Origin: Myrica gale
Lineage: Eukaryota > Streptophyta > Magnoliopsida > Fagales > Myricaceae
Direction of reading: 5' to 3'
NCBI GenBank assembly: GCA_963930655.1
Contig: OZ005603.1
Span: forward strand, 19,491,001-19,555,000
DNA: 64,000 bases
Below the pieces are notes generated by a model. That model was not told where the DNA came from. It did not search any database and was given only the letters and a program-made list of their open reading frames with translations. Both the position numbers and the translations under genes were made by a program. Position 1 is the stretch's first letter. Each line of letters begins with the position of its first letter. Of the stretch, positions 1-12,795 are shown one piece after another.

Positions 1-85
1 TTAAATGGCTAATTTGTTATCTTACAGACTCAATTGCAACTTTCGAATACTTCAAGAGACGTTGGTGCAATTTTGCCTCGATTTT

Positions 86-1301
86 TAAGGGTGAGAAAAA
101 AAATTCCGACCAAAATTAGAATATTGGGTTCCGATTTCATAATTCCGGTTCCGATTCCGGCACATATTGGAACCGGAACCGCCGCACCAGGTATACCGGC
201 TCCTCGCCTCCATCGAAGCCCTCCAAGTTCTTTGTGTACAAGAACGCCCTCGGCCCCTCCTCTGCATCTTCTCTTTCTCGGTTTCTCCTCTGCCTCCGCC
301 AGTCCACCTTCTCCCTTTTGGCCTTCTTACCGTTATTTCCAGCCTCCAGGTACGAATTTATTTACCCAATCGGCCAATCCTATGATTCATATTCGTTGTA
401 ATTATGCTGGAAAACTAGTGCATCATTTTTCATTTTCCTTATTCCTTTTAGTTTCACTAGTTTTGATTCTCGCTTGTCATTCATCGAATCAATGCGAAAT
501 GGCACAGTGTCTGAAACTTGTTTTATCTGCTTTCTTCAATGTCTGAACTTGGATTGAGAGCATAATGTCTGAACTTGAAAATTGTTTTTATTGCTTTCCT
601 GTATTAGTTACGTTTAAAGGAATAATTGGATTATTGATTTGGGCAAAATTCGGATGATCAATGTCTTAGGGATTAGCAGGAGGTTTTCTTCGAGTAAAAT
701 CAGAAGCTTGGATGAATACCGATGAGTAGGTTCTATGAGACGTAGAGACACTAAAACCTCTCCTCAATTGAGAGAAGGGAAAAGAGTGAATGAATTAGAA
801 TTTCATATATCCTTGCAATAGAATCTGTTATATCTAGTAAGTCATGGCTTGAACCTCATAGGGTTGGTTTTGTTTAATCATTGAGGGGGAAAATAGAGGG
901 TCTCCTGAATAGATGTACCTTACTAATTTGGTTTGCATAATTTATGCCTTTGAGTCCCTAATTGATCCATGGATTCCTGGTGTAATTGCCTCTCCTCTGT
1001 ACATATTTTAATCAATCATGAGTTTTTAGTGTTCAACTCTAATTGATCAAAAGAACTATCGCGAACTATACTTACATTTTTGTTTTCTTTTTCATTTAGC
1101 AAATTATATGCAGCTCCTGCACATGAAGACGAGTTGAATCATAGGTTTCATTCTATAGAAAAAGGAGGACAAATATATATATATTTGTCAACTCCATTTG
1201 AGCACTTTGAATTAAAGTCTTGGGGACTAACAACTAATTTTCTACTTTTCTTTATCTTTTCTTTTTACACCATTTATTTTATTAATGCAGATTATTGATT
1301 A
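86..1301 (+). mobile_element. Probable 5' region of a hAT element
   Basis: Near position 86 the sequence changes to a TAAGGGTGAG-like start followed by several CCGGAACCGG-type motifs (about 145-205). This is the style of terminus seen at the better-preserved hAT elements at 14.1 kb and 35.3 kb. A pyrimidine-rich stretch (about 200-350) follows, then ordinary AT-rich sequence up to the transposase remnant at 1302. No target duplication was found, so the left boundary is an inference. The ORF spanning 34-546 is low-complexity and I do not regard it as a gene. Confidence 0.35.
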
Positions 1302-3660
1302 ATGGATAAGTTTGTGATAAGAAAGTCACGCAGCGTGGAGTCGTCTAATACTCCTATCGTGGCTACTAATTCTGAAATGGATAGTAGTTCAACAAAACCT
1401 TGCATTATGTTTAGTCCATATGATATTGTTGCTGACTTAGGGTTATGTAAACCCATTGAAGAATATGATGTTGGGATTAGGGATCGAGTTCGTAAGGAGT
1501 ACTTGATCAAAGGTCATTTTCAACCGCGTGGCCATGATTTTTCCAAGAAGAAATTAGGGGTTTTAGGGAGACATGGTTTAAATATTTTAATTGGTTGAAA
1601 TATATTGTATCAAAGGATGAAGCGTATTGCTTGTGGTGTTATCTATTTAGGCGACCTAGAAGAGGGATGCCTGGGGGAGATAAGTTTACATCTACGGGCG
1701 TTAGCAACTGGAAAAAGGCAATGAGATTTTTGTTGAACATATTGTTGCACATGATAGTGCTCATAATGAAGCTAGAAGACTATGTGAAGCACTCGAAAAT
1801 CAGCGACAAAGTGTGTCGTACATGTTATCCGCACACTTATCGCATTCGTTTAACAGCGATTTTAGATGTCATTCATTATCTTTTAAGGCAAGAATTAGCT
1901 TTTCGTGGTCATGACGAGTCCGAAAGTTCAATAAGGGTGGGCAATTTTCTCGAGCTTTTGAACGTGTTTTGCCAACGTGATGAAAAGGTTGCTAAGACAC
2001 TTAACAATACTCCTGGAAACAACCAAATGACTTCTCCAAAAGTGCATAAGGAAATGGTGAGTGCATATGCAGCTAAGACCACACTTGCCATCATTAAAAA
2101 AATTGGGGATGGATTTTATTCTCTTATGTTGATGAGTCTCGAGATAATTCAGTGAGGAATAAATGACAGTGATTTTGAGATATGTAAACATACGTGGACA
2201 TGTGATTGAAAGGTTTCTTGGTGTGGTACACGTTCTTGATACTTGCTTTGAATATTTGAAAAAAACTATAGACAAATTGTTTGCAAGACATGGATTGCCA
2301 ATATCCAGATTGAGAGGTCAAGGGTATGATGAGGAATCCAACATACGAGGCGAGTTCAATGGGTTGAAGTCGCTCATTTTGAGGGACAATCCTTCTGCTA
2401 CCTATATCCATTGTTTTGCTCGCAACCTTCAATTGGTTATTGTGGGTATTACAAAGAATAACTTGTAAGTTGGTGATTTTTTTAATTATACTTCCGTGAT
2501 TGTGAATATGGTCAGAGCTTCATGTAAAAGGAAAGATGCTCTTCGGCAAAGTTTTCATGAGAAGATAGTGGAGCGGTTGGACAAGGGAGAGATTTCTAGT
2601 GGATAGGGCAAAAATTAAGAAACCAGTCTCACACGACCAGGTGATTACTATATTTCATTACAATACTAATAGACCATTTAGTTTTTTTTAATTTGTTTAT
2701 AGTTTTATAATTCCTATAATATTATAGGTGACACTCGTTGGGGTTCATACCACCTTACAATAATCCATCTCTTCACTATGTGGTCATCATTGTTGGAAGT
2801 GCTTGAAAACATAAAAGGGGATGATACTCTGCCAGAACAAAGATCCATAACTATGAGTTTGATGGATAAAATGGAAAGTTTTGTGTTTGTATTCACTATG
2901 CATTTGTTGAGGAATATAATGAGAATTACAAATGAATTGTCACAGGCCTTACAACGAAAAGATCAAGACATTGTTAATGCTATGAGTTTGGTTAGAGTTG
3001 TGAAGGAATAGTTGCAAGAATTGAGAGAGATAGAATGAGATGAATTTTTGGAAGAAGTTACAACTTTTTGTGTTGATAAGTCTATTAGTGTGTCAAATAT
3101 AGAAGACATTATACCAATTCGTAGTCGTTCAAGGCGTGAAGGGCAAACTATTACTTATTTCCATCATTTTCGTGTGGAAGTGTTTTCTCAGGTTATTGAT
3201 TTATCACTCAGGAGATGGATAATCGGTTCACAGAAGCAAGTATGGAGTTACTTCTTTGCATAGCATGTCTTGACCCAAAACACTCATTCTCAGCGTTTGA
3301 TCATGCTAAGTTACGTCGTCTTACTGAGTTTTATCCATAAGATTTCACAGTAAATGATCATTTGATACTTAAAACCCAGCTTAATACCTATATTAGAGAT
3401 GTTAGAAGAAATGATATTTTTTATGGGCTTCAAGATATTAGAGGTCTTGCTATGAAGATGGTTGAGACAAAAAAGAATACTTTATTTCCATTAGTTTATC
3501 GACTTATTAAGTTGACATTGGTCTTACCAGTTATGACTACAACCGTTGAAAGTGTGTTTTCTGCAATGAAGATCACAAGAGTGATTTGCGTAATAGGATG
3601 AGAGATGACTGGATGAATGATTGTGTGAGTGTACATCGAGCAAGAACTTTTTTAAACTAT
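1302..3660 (+). pseudogene. Decayed hAT transposase, TTF-zinc-finger/dimerisation type
   Basis: Pieces of one plant hAT transposase (the class often annotated as zinc finger MYM- or TTF-type protein with a HAT dimerisation domain) occur in order but in different frames. 1302-1598 holds the N-terminal part, with a DLGLCKPIEEYD-like stretch. 1591-2155 continues after a frameshift with an AYCLWCYLF stretch, normally part of the TTF finger. 2163-2468 has RGQGYDEESNIRGEFNGLK, a hallmark of the RNase-H-like core. About 2728 encodes DTRWGSY. 3490-3600 has LTLVLPVMTTTVESVFSAMK, the C-terminal dimerisation motif. Frameshifts and stops separate the pieces (for example a TAG at about 2603), so no functional protein can be made. 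It is probably the former coding region of the element starting near 86. Confidence 0.85.
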
Positions 3661-3842
3661 TGAGAACAGAGTTATTTTGCAACATTTTTAGAAAATGTAA
3701 AGTCATATGATCAAATTGTCACCTCTATGTAGCAGTACATAATATGGTACATGTATTTCAATATTTTTAATGCTTTTAGTCCTTCATTTTTGACATTGTA
3801 ACTCTAAGACAATTTTTTGCATTAAGAAGAAAATTTTTGTCA

Positions 3843-4369
3843 TTTCACCTTGACTTAATTATTGTACAGGTTCCTGTGGTATCCAACTTTTATAAAATAG
3901 TCTATGCGGTATGACTTTTAACAAAATGGTCCTTGTGGTATAGGTTTGAGACAAATTAGTCCTTCCGTCCAACTGTCGTTACCAACTTAATGGGAGAGTC
4001 AGCACCATTCACGCGTTGACACATGTTTTTTGAAAAAAGAAATTAAAAATTCATGTCAGATTATACTTTTTTCACATCATTTACTCTTGTATAGATATAA
4101 TCTATTACATATAGTGTCTGAAATGTGGAAAATAAGTATAATCTGATATGATTTTTTTTTCAAATAACACGTGTCAACGCGTGAATGATGCTGACGTGGT
4201 ATGTACAACACTCTCTCATTAAGTGGGTAATGACAGTTGGATGGAAAGACTAATTTGTCTCAAAACTATACCACAAAGACCATTTTATTTGTTGAAAGTC
4301 AACCACATTGACTATTTTGTAAAAGTTGTATACCACATGGACCTGTACGGTAATTAAGATTTTCACCTT
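3843..4369. mobile_element. 509-bp Mutator-type MITE with 9-bp target duplication
   Basis: The two halves of 3852-4360 are long inverted copies of each other. The left arm begins GACTTAATTATTGTACAGG and the reverse-complemented right arm begins ATCTTAATTACCGTACAGG; similarity runs over roughly 240 bp per arm. The flanks carry an identical 9-bp direct repeat, TTTCACCTT, at 3843-3851 and 4361-4369. A 9-bp duplication and long terminal inverted repeats are typical of Mutator-like elements. There is no coding capacity, so this is a non-autonomous foldback element. Confidence 0.85.
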
Positions 4370-6038
4370 TAAAGTTTGATACATTTGAATTTTTAATCCT
4401 AGTTCCGTCATTAATAATTAATGAATACATATACTCCCTTAACCTTACTCTGCCTCTAAACAAGTTTATGGCAACAAAACATAGCATTCAATATAATGCT
4501 CTCTTTTTTTTGTTGAATCCATTCAATATAATACTCAAAACAATAAAAAAAAGCATTATAAATAACTAAAGCCCAAACAAGAATTGCACCCACAAATGGG
4601 ATCTGCTGTAACAACGTGACGTGTCCTCTTACGGCTACAAGCAAAAATTCTTGTAGTAAATTTCCTTTCTCCACACTTGTACAAAGTCTTGCATCAGCGG
4701 AATAGTTTCAGTTTTTTTTTAACCGGTATGGAACAATAATGTAAATTAGTATATATATGAAGAAGTTGCTTTAACGTACCTTTAATTGTTGAGAGACTTA
4801 TAGGACGAGAGCTTCAGCATATTGGTCTTGGTCATATTGACGGCTAGTAGGGAAGTACTTAGGCAATAAGTAATTATTAATATAGTCGTTGCTGCCTATG
4901 GCAACAGAATATATGCATTTTGCTTAGGTACTCTGCGGAGGAGTTATGATTTCCCAGCATGGTGTCGTCTTTGCTCCGCTGGATCCACGTGAAGAGGCTG
5001 TAGAGCACGCTGAACTTGGTATTGGTCGCGGCACTGACCGTCAATTCAAAAGCACTATGATAGGATTCAAGCAGAAGGAGAAGCCTTCATTTGCCGCGTG
5101 CATGTTGGAAGCTTGCGAAGGGCAAGAGAATTGAACCCATAAGTTGTCATTTAAAAGTTTTGCTTACATGGCTGATGATTTGGAGCTGCCGTTAAGAGGA
5201 TAAACAAAGGCCAACGGAAGGGCTTCTTTATCAAAACTCGAAACTATAAGGGTGTTAAATTTAAAATTTGAAATCGAAAGACTCAAATGTAAAAATGGTA
5301 TAAACCTAAGGATTAAATTGGTAAATTCTCAAATACTAATACGATGGTGCGGCAAACATTATTGCAAAAATTAAAGTACTAATACATTTTTTGGTTAAAT
5401 AATAAAATAGAAATAATTGTTAAAAGATCATGTAACAAATATTATCCATCAAATATATATAGACAAAAATAATGATTATGTAAAATATTTGAAAACTGGG
5501 ACATTGGGATTGGTTAGGGAACAGAACTCGAAAGGTGAGATGGACGGGTAGAAAGCGATTTTGGATCCTAATTAGTCTCATATAGATGAAAAAAAATCAC
5601 AACCAAAAGAAATTTTCTAAGAATATAGAGCAAAACTTGTTAAAGCAATTTTGGAATAGGGATTTTAGATTTTAAATAGAATAGTGAAAGTTTATTTCTC
5701 GAATAGGCTATTAGATTCTATAAACGTTGTCGTTAATTGGAAAATGAAGAATGCCAACAAAGATTCTTAACAATTTCTGATTCATCCTTTAAACTTTTTC
5801 AATTAATCTGTCGCGTGGAGTTTAAAAATATTAACGGTTACTTAAATTAAATAGTTCTGAAATTTTTTTTGCTCTCAAAATAATGTTTATTTGATATTTC
5901 CTTATTATAAGTGAAAAATGTTAAATGGGTAGATGTATCAAACTCAATTCATTTTAAATTGTCAATAATAATTGAAAAATCAAGATAATGGCATAAAAAC
6001 TATCGATCCTACTAAGTGATGAATCATTTTTTTTTTGG
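4370..6038. other. Intergenic, no recognised gene
   Basis: The stretch is AT-rich with no protein match I recognise. The exception in base composition is 4946-5134, a 62-codon + strand ORF that is clearly GC-richer than its surroundings and has even codon use. I could not assign it to a family. It may be a relic exon, but there is no second exon to support it. Confidence 0.5.
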
Positions 6039-6405
6039 AATAAATACATTTTGCATCCTCTAAGTCTCGACACTTCCTCACTCCGTCTCGACACTTCCTC
6101 ACTCTAATTATTATTTTTATCACATTTGATTTACAAACTATTGATTTCGATACTTTGCACCCTTAATTTAAGTTTTTGCTATTTTTTCTTGAAATTGATT
6201 TTTTGACATATAAAATTACAATTTTGCACTTATAAATGGTTACTGTAAAAAAATTATGGGGATAAAATTATCATTTTCTATGCTAAAAAATTATTAAACA
6301 TGTTTAACTAGAGTGCAAAATGTCTGAAATATGCGATGTGATAAAAATAATAATTGAAGATGAAAAGTATTGAGACCTTATATTGAAGGATATAAGTGTA
6401 TTTAT
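6039..6405. mobile_element. MITE-like inverted-repeat element
   Basis: The left end (GGAATAAATACATTTTGCATC) and the reverse-complemented right end (GGATAAATACACTTATATCC) are similar, and similarity continues inward over an ATTATTATTTTTATCACAT-like motif present on both arms. The T-rich flanks do not allow an exact target duplication. A short direct repeat of a CTCGACACTTCCTCACT motif lies at about 6065-6107. Non-coding. Confidence 0.6.
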
Positions 6406-6808
6406 CCTCTTTTTTCTTTAATATTATCCTCAAATACCATTTATTATGGATCCAATGCTAACTACCACTTAACTAGACAACTCAAAGACACCTTAAAACC
6501 AGTTAAGAAAATCCTTTAAACTTTTAACCAGCTTACACTAATCCCGCTTTCCTAAACGTGGCCCCGTACATTGCCACTCATACAATTTGGGCTAAAAATA
6601 AAGGATGGATTCGTCCTTTCATGGCATGAACAACTAATATTACGTACTAAACTAGAAAGAGGTGCACATGTCTTATGGGCTGCTTATTGTTAGTTAAAAG
6701 ACTGAAAATTTTATTCCTACGAGATTGTTTTATTTAATGATATGTTTCCTTCAAAATTTTATAATTGCTACAAATTTTTTGAGGTCACTTTTAAAGCTTT
6801 TGACTTAA

Positions 6809-6992
6809 TGGTGGTGTTGGTTTCCCAAAATTTTGGGGTCCCGAAATTTCCAACAAAACAAATACACTCCAAAATTTTTAACTTTTACACATACACAATC
6901 TACTTTTCACAAACCCCAATAAATTTAAATAAAGTAAAGATTCCCAAAATTTTGAGAATATTCTCCAAAATTTCCACAAACAAACACCACCA
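6809..6992. mobile_element. Small MITE with TGGTGGTG ends
   Basis: The element starts TGGTGGTGTTGGTTTCC and ends GGAAATTTTGG...CACCACCA when the arms are compared in opposite orientation, giving short terminal inverted repeats around an AT-rich 184-bp core with CCCAAAATTTTGGG-like stretches. I saw no clear target duplication. It resembles the small non-autonomous elements common near plant genes. Confidence 0.5.
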
Positions 6993-7439
6993 ATATTTAC
7001 TCGATTTGTATACAGAAAGACTACACAGTTTTCGAGCTTAGTCGACGTGCATTTAAAAAATAAAAATTTGAGAAGAAACTATGTTTTTTTTTATAATCGG
7101 AGAAAATGGAAAAATATTTTGTTCTCAATTTTTTTAAAGAAAATGTTGTTCAAACGCTTTATTTAGACTATCACCTCCCCTCCGTCCGCTAAATTTGAAT
7201 GAGCAGTGTCATACACGCACAATGAACGCACGTGGATCGGTCCCCCAACGTAAACATAAGAAAGAATCCAATCCAACGTCTAGAAAAATGTGGAAGACCT
7301 TCCTAGCGACACGTCATTTACAAATCAAGTTTTTTTAAAAAGCTTATAACTATTAAACCATATTTTTGAATGTGTATTGTCTTTCTCGTCTTGACATAAC
7401 TTTTTCGTGATATATGGCAGTAAAATAATACGTCTCCTA

Positions 7440-10387
7440 CTCAAAATCAACCCGATCAATCATTCCGAGGAGGGATCGCTTTTCTCTGTCTTCTCACAAA
7501 CTCTCTCTCTCTCTCTGCGTTTCTGTCTGTGCTGGGTTTGGCTGGGTGAAAAATCAGGTTGGGTGGAATCGCCATTTGGGTTTTGGTATTATTTGTAGTT
7601 ACTTCGATGTTCTAATCTGGGTTTTCTTTTGTTTTCATTTTTCGTACTTTCTTGGGTTTTTCTTTTTGTTTCGCGTATTTTCGGGTTTGGAAGAGTGAAT
7701 GTGATTGTTTTCCATTATCTATCCCGTGATGTGTGTGCAATCTCTCGTGCTTGGTTCTAAGTTGTTTGATTCGTCCCTGTGTGCTGATATGCTTTTCTTG
7801 TTCAGTCGTATGCGTGTTTGGTTTCTTTCTTGGTGAAAGGGTAATGTGGGATTCTTGCGTCTTTTTCCAGAGATTAGGTTTTGATCTGACATGAAATTAG
7901 CTCTTTTGATTGTTTTCTTGGTTAATGTGGGCAATTAGGTTCGTTGTAAGAAGGGTTTTAGTTTGATGGATCTAATCTCTCTCTCTCGTGCATATTGGAA
8001 ACATGGGTTATTTGGTCTTTGTGTAAGAGTTTATTATCGGTTCTTGATGATGCGTTTATAGGTTGAGGCTGTCTTTCTGAGACTCGTCTTTGAGGGCTTT
8101 GATACTTCTGTTTGAAAGATATGCTGTAGCTGGGCTTCCTAACTTCCCCACGTTCTGCTTTATCAGACTTTCGTGTTGGTACATTCGTGTCTCTCTTCTT
8201 TCTCTTCATTTTTTTTGGAGAAAATTATGGTTCTTTTTACATATTATTGATCCCTGGATTATCTTGGCACAAGTTATCTCTTATCTGGAAATGGCAATAT
8301 AGATCCTAACTTCACTTGCACTTTCTCTTTTCTTGGTGCTTTAGTTTTCTTCCTAAGTTCTTGTTGCTTTAATTGTAATAGTTATTTGCTTAAGTATTTT
8401 GTCTACGTCATTGCTTATTTATGGGAAGGAGAAAATAATGAAGGATAGCTAGAAAGCACGCAGTCATACATCAGGAGAGCTAGAAAATGCAAATGAAGAT
8501 GACAGGAAAATACATTGAAGCTAGATAAGAGATGATTGTACGAGCACAAAATCAGAGCAGTCCCAGACGATTTTTGGGGTTGGGGGCAGGGGAATAATTG
8601 ATGAGGAAATTTTTGATGGCATGATATAAGTTTTGCTTGTAGTTCGTTTGTTTGATTTTTGATAATCCTGGTTCCCGAGCTTCTAGCTGCAAGCCCAGCA
8701 TACTTTAGTGCAGAGATTTCTAGTTAATGAGGTCTTCCTTTCTTGTTTTAATTGGTGAACTGTCACGTTAATATTTTTTTCTCTTTAGTAATGAAAGAGA
8801 AAATTGATGACTTGAATGGGGAGTTTTCCTTTGTCTATTTCGATATTTAACGAGCTCATCTTTGTTTGAAGTTATTGTCTCAGCTAATAATTATGTGTCT
8901 TTTGGGATGACAAATTGAGTGATGGATTATAAAATGAGCTTGTGTTGGTTATCGGTTATCATTCCATGACTGTGAAGGAGCGTCATTATGAAAAAGTTAA
9001 TAGCAATGAGTACTAGCAAAGAAATCATTAGGGAAGTATTACTTCTAGTTCAGTAAATGATTATGTCAAATATAGATCAATTCAATCAGCAGCCAAGTTC
9101 ACTTAGGGACTCACTTCCACTTGGGCATGTGTGTCAATAAGTCCAGAACAAGGCCCTGATACGATGGATGTTTTTCTTTTTTCTTAAGTATTTGAAGGAC
9201 CACAGAGTCTTTTTCCCTTAGAAATTTTTACTGCATTTCATTTTTTTGCTCCATTTTTTGGCTGGTGCAATTTTAAATGTATTAGTAATATTTTATGGTC
9301 TTTTACGCCATGAGACCCTCTCTGAGAAACCAGAGATTGGAAGTGCGTCAATCCCAATAATTCAACTTGATACCTGGGTAGTTATAAATTTGTTTAAGTC
9401 TCACAATCGTTTGGTGAATGTGAATGGAGTTGCATGAGCGCTAAGCTCCGTATGTGATATTTTCTAGGTTGAACGGGACTCCTTAAGTGATTTCAAGTTG
9501 CTTCAATTGTGTCATTGACTTGTCCTTCTGGAAGATATCCCAAATGTGGCTTGCGATTTCCTTAGATCATGATACATGGCATTTTCCACCTAGCGACAGC
9601 ATTTAACACTAACGTAATAAGAGATCAAAGACCTAAGCGGAGGCATCAGTGGTAAGTGAGATTGTGATATCCTAGATTGTCGTGGATATGTTTCTACCCA
9701 CATTGGGTTGGTGATTTTGAAGGAGTCACCTAAATGTCAAGCTCCAGTTAGGATGTTTACAAGCTGGAACTGGAAGTTATTAGTGTTTTGGAGGTGGTCT
9801 CATTGTCAGTGCTTGATGTAACATATTACACCATACTCTTAATTCACAATTTTAAAAATTGTTGATTTGGTCTTAATATCAATCTATTAGCCCCTTATTC
9901 TGGTCTAGATTACTTGATGTCAGATTCAGTAACTTATTCAATCACATGAGTTGCACATTAATTGCTCAACAAGTCTCCCATAATTGTTGAAAGACTATAG
10001 CTTTGATCAAATCAGAAACACTACCTCAATCAAATGTGAGACTAGTATGAGGCATCAACCATAAGGTGTACTCGATGGGGCATCAAATGCTTAAGGTGGA
10101 CACTGTACACCCCATCTATAGCATACTCATTGCAACTAGAAGTAGGTTGACATATAGCTGTTGACTGGGCTAATTGTTGTTTGTTCTGCATGCATTAGGT
10201 TCTTTACACCTTTAAGTTGATAGCAGTTCTGAGGGTCTTTTGGTTGATCATGTGACATTTTAACTTATTGTTTTGCAGGCCTTTTGGCTCTAAACAGCAG
10301 CTTCAGAAGTCAGCCCATAGCTAAGGCTTTGATTTCTTCTCAGTTACAGAAGTTTGCATAAGGGTCCCCTTTATCTTTTTGTCTATG
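7440..10387 (+). promoter_or_regulatory. Promoter-proximal region and 5' leader of UBC22
   Basis: From about 7440 the sequence becomes CT-rich, with a run of CT dinucleotides at 7500-7520, a typical plant 5' leader. A second leader exon is likely at about 10280-10387, beginning after TTGTTTTGCAG and ending with the proposed start codon ATG immediately followed by a GT donor at 10388. The stretch between, about 2.7 kb, would be a 5'UTR intron; I see no coding exon or recognisable transposon in it. The transcription start and first donor site cannot be fixed from sequence alone. Confidence 0.5.
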
Positions 10388-12795
10388 GTATTTATTTCAT
10401 TCTTTAGGTGACGACTTTTTTGTTTTAAGCCTTTTAATCTTGATTTACTTGTTAGGTAAGGAAATGCACCATTTATCCTATTTAAACAAGAACTACGTCC
10501 CATGCAAATAGCTCTTCCCTGTGTGAAGCACATATCCTGTTCTTAGATGAAAGAGGATATTAAGTTGTTTTTTTCATTTGTTCGAAAGAAAAATGAAAGC
10601 ATCTTTTTTTTTTCGTCCCTTTTGAGTTGTTGAAGTCCTCCTACAGTTCTTGGTTATGCTGTTTTTTCAGGCAACTAATGAAAATCTCCCACCAAATGTG
10701 ATAAAGCAACTTGCAAAGGAATTGAAGAATCTTGATGAATCTCCCCCTGAGGGCATCAAAGTAGGTGTTAACGATGATGATTTCTCAATCATATATGCGG
10801 ATATTGAGGGCCCAGGCATGTGTCTTTAACTTCATAACTTTACACATTTATATGCCTTCATACTGAATGAATATTGTTGCCCTTGCAGCTGGGACTCCGT
10901 ATGAAAATGGTGTTTTCCGCATGAAGTTGTTATTATCTCGTGACTTTCCACACTTGCCTCCCAAAGGTTTATGGATGTTGTCATTATGCTTTTCAACATT
11001 TGTGCTGTATGACCAATGATTGCATCTATCAGCCTGGATTCTATCTTTGACGTGTACATGTTTGATTTGACCAATTCCATGCTCCAAGTGTTGATGTTTC
11101 ATTTCCAGCTTGTGTAATCCACTAACGCTTTACTTCTCTCTTGTGACCACTCATTGTAGGTTACTTCCTGACTAAGATTTTCCATCCAAACATTGCAACC
11201 AATGGCGAAATTTGTGTCAACACACTAAAAAAGGATTGGAATCCTAGTCTTGGGTTACGACATGTTCTCATTGTAAGTATCATTAGCTATTTAGTGTAAA
11301 AGATAAATGTAGTTCCAATCTTTTGCCCAACTGTTTTATAGTTGTTTAAAAAATTCCAACCAGCTGCATTTTGTTTGAGATCTTTGGGTTTTATGTTGAA
11401 ACTTTATTTCCTAAATCTGTGTTCTGGTAACAGGTAGTTCGGTGTTTATTGATCGAGCCATTTCCTGAATCAGCTTTGAATGAACAAGCTGGCAAGATGT
11501 TGCTTGAAAATTATGAGGAGTATGCTAGACATGCCAGGTCAGTCATGCCATGTCATCTACTTCATGTTCTGGTACATGGGAATTGGGAACCTTTCCATGT
11601 CAACTTTATACAGCAGTTTACCCAGACAAACAGTTTCCACAAACGGATTTGGCCATTGAATGCCATGTTTTTATGGATCTTCAATCAGTCCCTTCTCAGT
11701 GTACACCTGAGTGTCAAGTATCATAGGGGTCATAAGGGCAAACAAATGGTTTTCTGGTTGGCTCTCTTTTTCGTCTTGTTGGGAGACGCGTAGTAATTCC
11801 TTTTTCAGGCTTATCTTCATATCTTTCATTGAAATGCTTCCATCATCGAGCCAGTTATGCTTATGCATGCTTAACGTGGATTTATGGCAATTGGAGGTCA
11901 CGTCTGTTTCTGAACCAAAGAAAAATGTATTTTTTGTTTTGTTTTTGATAAGCAAACCAAAGAAAAATATGAAAGCTAGAAAGATGTGTCAGCTCTAACT
12001 AACTCGCTGTAATAGCCCTTCTCAGAGCTATGAGGTGTCTTTTTGGATAAGTTGGAGGAAGAACAGTCTTATGGTGTGTTTGCATTGTAAAATTTTACCC
12101 TTTCTAAAATTTTAACACAATAAAAAATTACAATATAATCTCTCCCCATCACATCATTACTTTTCACTATAATAAATATTAAAAAACATATCTCTCTTCA
12201 CTTTTTCACCAAATCCAATATCCTAAAATTTTAACTTTCCCAAAATTTTAACACTCAAACACAACCCAAGTGTTCTTGCCTTAGCTGATTGACTTTTTAT
12301 CATGGTTTTTTGGATTTTGCTCCAGTTAAATTATTTTGCACTCATCTGATATGGAAAATTAACAGTTTGATAAAGCTGTACTCTTCTATGAGAGAATGAT
12401 AATATGGAGGACCTCTAACTTGTTGCAGGCTTTACACTGGGATCCATGCTAAGCCAAAACCCAAGTTCAAAACAGGAGCTATTTCCGAGTCCACTACTGC
12501 ACTGAATGTTGACCAGACTCATACTTCAGTTCACAATGCTGATCAGAAGAGCACAACGCCGGGTGCTGCATTGCCATTGCCGATAACATCTCAACTGGCT
12601 CCTTCTACCAGGGGAAATGGGCAGGAGCAGCCAGCTCCCATAGCGCCAATAACTGAAACAGAAACAGGAGTTAGTGGGTCTACTGCGGCGGCAGCAGCAG
12701 CAGTTTCTACCCAGAAGAAGGGTGTTGGTTTGGCCAAAGTTCATGCAGACAAGAAGAAAATGGATGCAAGAAAGAAAAGTTTGAAGAGATTATAA
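10385..12795 (+). CDS. UBC22: Ubiquitin-conjugating enzyme E2 22 (UBE2S-like)
   Basis: An E2 enzyme that accepts ubiquitin from E1 on an active-site cysteine and passes it to substrates or chains. Arabidopsis UBC22 and human UBE2S are known for Lys11-linked chains. Coding exons: 10385-10387 (ATG only), 10671-10815, 10889-10966, 11160-11272, 11434-11537 and 12429-12795, totalling 810 nt or 269 residues, all phases consistent. The protein opens [18 protein letters not shown] after Met. The E2 fold carries the FHPN motif and the catalytic Cys in [16 protein letters not shown] (exon 4). The last exon encodes a low-complexity Ser/Thr/Ala linker and a basic tail ending KKSLKRL, as in UBC22 orthologues. 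Arabidopsis UBC22 has 251 residues, so the length is normal. Oddities: the start Met sits alone at the end of a leader exon, and the intron at 10816 begins with GC rather than GT. The intron at 11538-12428 holds a MITE. The start exon is an inference; the other exons are clear. Confidence 0.93.
12072..12267. mobile_element. MITE inside the last UBC22 intron
   Basis: The left end (GGTGTGTTTGCATTGTAAAATT) and right end (AAAATTTTAACACTCAAACACAACC) are inverted relative to each other, enclosing about 150 bp of AT-rich sequence with TAAAATTTTA-like palindromes. The element lies within the 891-bp intron before the last exon and leaves both splice sites untouched. The family is uncertain (PIF/Harbinger- or hAT-like); no clear target duplication was seen. 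Confidence 0.55.

Noticed and set aside
34-546. 170-codon + strand ORF
   Set aside because: Pro/Ser/Leu-rich reading of pyrimidine-rich DNA near a hAT end; no domain.
10656-10670. In-frame ATG (MLFFQ) directly before UBC22 exon 2
   Set aside because: It overlaps an ideal polypyrimidine-CAG acceptor; the spliced ATG at 10385 gives the orthologous N-terminus.
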